Shown: positions 63,258-64,000 of the stretch, piece after piece
How the letters are laid out: every line of letters begins with the position of its first letter
Numbering within the stretch: position 1 is the first letter of the stretch
Assembly: GCF_963664735.1 (NCBI RefSeq)
Contig: NZ_OY761553.1
Location: 4,399,001 to 4,463,000 of the forward strand
DNA length: 64,000 bases
From: an uncultured Cohaesibacter sp.
GTDB lineage: Bacteria; Pseudomonadota; Alphaproteobacteria; Rhizobiales; Cohaesibacteraceae
Direction: 5' to 3'
The notes under the pieces: model-generated
Told to the model about the DNA's origin: nothing
What the model saw: the letters and a program-made list of their open reading frames with translations, nothing else
The model's database searches: none
Program-made: the position numbers and the translations under genes

Positions 63258-64000
63258 ATGGCTATCTCTGACGATAAACTGGACCGGCAAGCGCGCCGGA
63301 TCCTGCGGCAAAATGATCGCGGGGGATATACGGTGCCAACAGCGGGATTATATCCCTATCAATGGAACTGGGATTCCTGTTTTGCGGCTTGGGGTTTTTC
63401 TTCGTTTGATGTCAAACGGGCCTGGTTCGAGATCCACACGCTCTTTACCGGGCAGTGGGACACGGGCATGGTGCCCCACATCATCTTCCATAAAAGGGCC
63501 GATGGCTATTTCCCCGGTCCCGATGTCTGGGGGGTAGACAGGGTTCCGCACACGTCAGGAATTACGCAGCCACCTGTTGCCGCAACGCTCATTCGCTCAA
63601 TTTATGAGCAGGACAAGCGCTATGGCCGCGTCCATATGGACCTCATCTACGGGCGGCTTGTCAGTTGGCATCGGTGGTTCATGAAAAACCGCGTCGAGCG
63701 GGGCATGGTTGCCATAACCCATCCATGGGAAAGCGGGCGCGACAATGCTGTTGACTGGGATAGCGCTATGGCGGCTGTTTCTACCGAAGGGGTGGGAGAA
63801 TATAAACGCCGCGACACAAGCCATGTGGATCCTGCCATGCGGCCCAAGAAGGAAGATTATGACCGCTATCTGAAAATGCTTTATTTCGGGAGAGACAGCG
63901 GCTGGGATGAGGACAAGATCCGCGAAGGCTCTCCCTTCCGGGTGGCCGATGTGGGCATGACCTTCATTTTCCTCAGGGCCTGCCGCGATCTGTTGCAGCT
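63258..64000 (+). CDS. GH63-like (MGH1-type) glycoside hydrolase, 3' end outside window
   Basis: The frame from ATG 63258 is open to the window end (247 codons, no stop) and is not closed here. Motifs: GLYPYQWNWDSCFAAWGFSS, EIHTLFTGQWDTGMVPHI, HPWESGRDNAVDWDSAM. These match the (alpha/alpha)6-barrel family of mannosyl-/glucosylglycerate hydrolases (MGH1/GH63-like). It probably hydrolyses the glycoside imported by the upstream transporter, intracellularly since no signal peptide is visible. Substrate is inference: glucosyl- or mannosylglycerate, or a related glucoside. Confidence 0.8.
   Translation, partial: MAISDDKLDRQARRILRQNDRGGYTVPTAGLYPYQWNWDSCFAAWGFSSFDVKRAWFEIHTLFTGQWDTGMVPHIIFHKRADGYFPGPDVWGVDRVPHTSGITQPPVAATLIRSIYEQDKRYGRVHMDLIYGRLVSWHRWFMKNRVERGMVAITHPWESGRDNAVDWDSAMAAVSTEGVGEYKRRDTSHVDPAMRPKKEDYDRYLKMLYFGRDSGWDEDKIREGSPFRVADVGMTFIFLRACRDLLQ

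Overview
The window is chromosomal DNA of an alphaproteobacterium, most likely a marine member of the Hyphomicrobiales (Cohaesibacter-like; this genus guess is inference from protein flavour only). Class-level evidence is strong. It has the CtrA/ChpT/SciP cell-cycle module, perfect CtrA boxes (TTAA-N7-TTAA), clustered GANTC (CcrM) sites before ctrA, an EipA/DUF1134 envelope protein, and an alphaproteobacterial LexA box (GTTC-N7-GTTC) before an imuA-imuB-dnaE2 mutasome. No rRNA, tRNA, CRISPR array, insertion sequence or prophage was recognised.

Layout. 1-10 kb holds housekeeping and envelope genes: the 3' part of ilvD, a secreted peptidoglycan-binding protein, prfC, an Uup-type ABC-F ATPase, a membrane-anchored coiled-coil protein, eipA and a YHS-domain protein. 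10-18 kb holds chpT, a cheA-cheW-cheY-cheB-cheR operon (CheA carries a second CheW-like domain and a C-terminal receiver) and, convergently, ctrA. 18.5-33.5 kb is a flagellar region. fliI-fliJ, a HemG-like flavoprotein gene and a small PqiA-like gene are on the plus strand. fliF-fliG-fliH-fliN-flbD-flhA form a minus-strand operon behind two perfect CtrA boxes, followed by sciP and by fliK-flgD behind a near-consensus sigma-54 promoter. The logic matches the Caulobacter hierarchy: CtrA~P (via ChpT) turns on the fliF operon, whose product FlbD with sigma-54 turns on later genes such as fliK, while SciP restrains CtrA.

33.7-41 kb carries mnmA, a soluble chemoreceptor, an old-yellow-enzyme homologue, a small VOC protein, an RNHCP zinc protein and a HerA/FtsK-like ATPase. 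39.5-48.4 kb is the most intriguing block. It is a seven-gene, same-strand array: DUF4212 subunit, VC_2705-type Na+/solute symporter, cNMP/CBS/DUF294 nucleotidyltransferase, small membrane protein, stand-alone receiver, a membrane protein fusing PAS and a degenerate histidine-kinase module to an intact DEDDh exonuclease, and the HerA-like ATPase. The symporter/DUF294/exonuclease core is known from other proteobacteria. The exonuclease on a pseudokinase, next to an orphan receiver, suggests an unusual nutrient-uptake signalling system.

48.9-58 kb has rluA, a DUF188 protein, glycerate 2-kinase, a 761-bp gap with a strong hairpin and a small ORF, then the SOS mutasome imuA-imuB-dnaE2, which is much more GC-rich than the flagellar region where sampled. 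58-64 kb is a LacI-regulated sugar or compatible-solute uptake operon with two palindromic operators, a binding protein, two unusual permeases (one with a DUF11-like domain in its first periplasmic loop) and the 5' part of a GH63-like (MGH1-type) glycoside hydrolase that runs off the window end. No ATPase subunit for this transporter lies inside the window.
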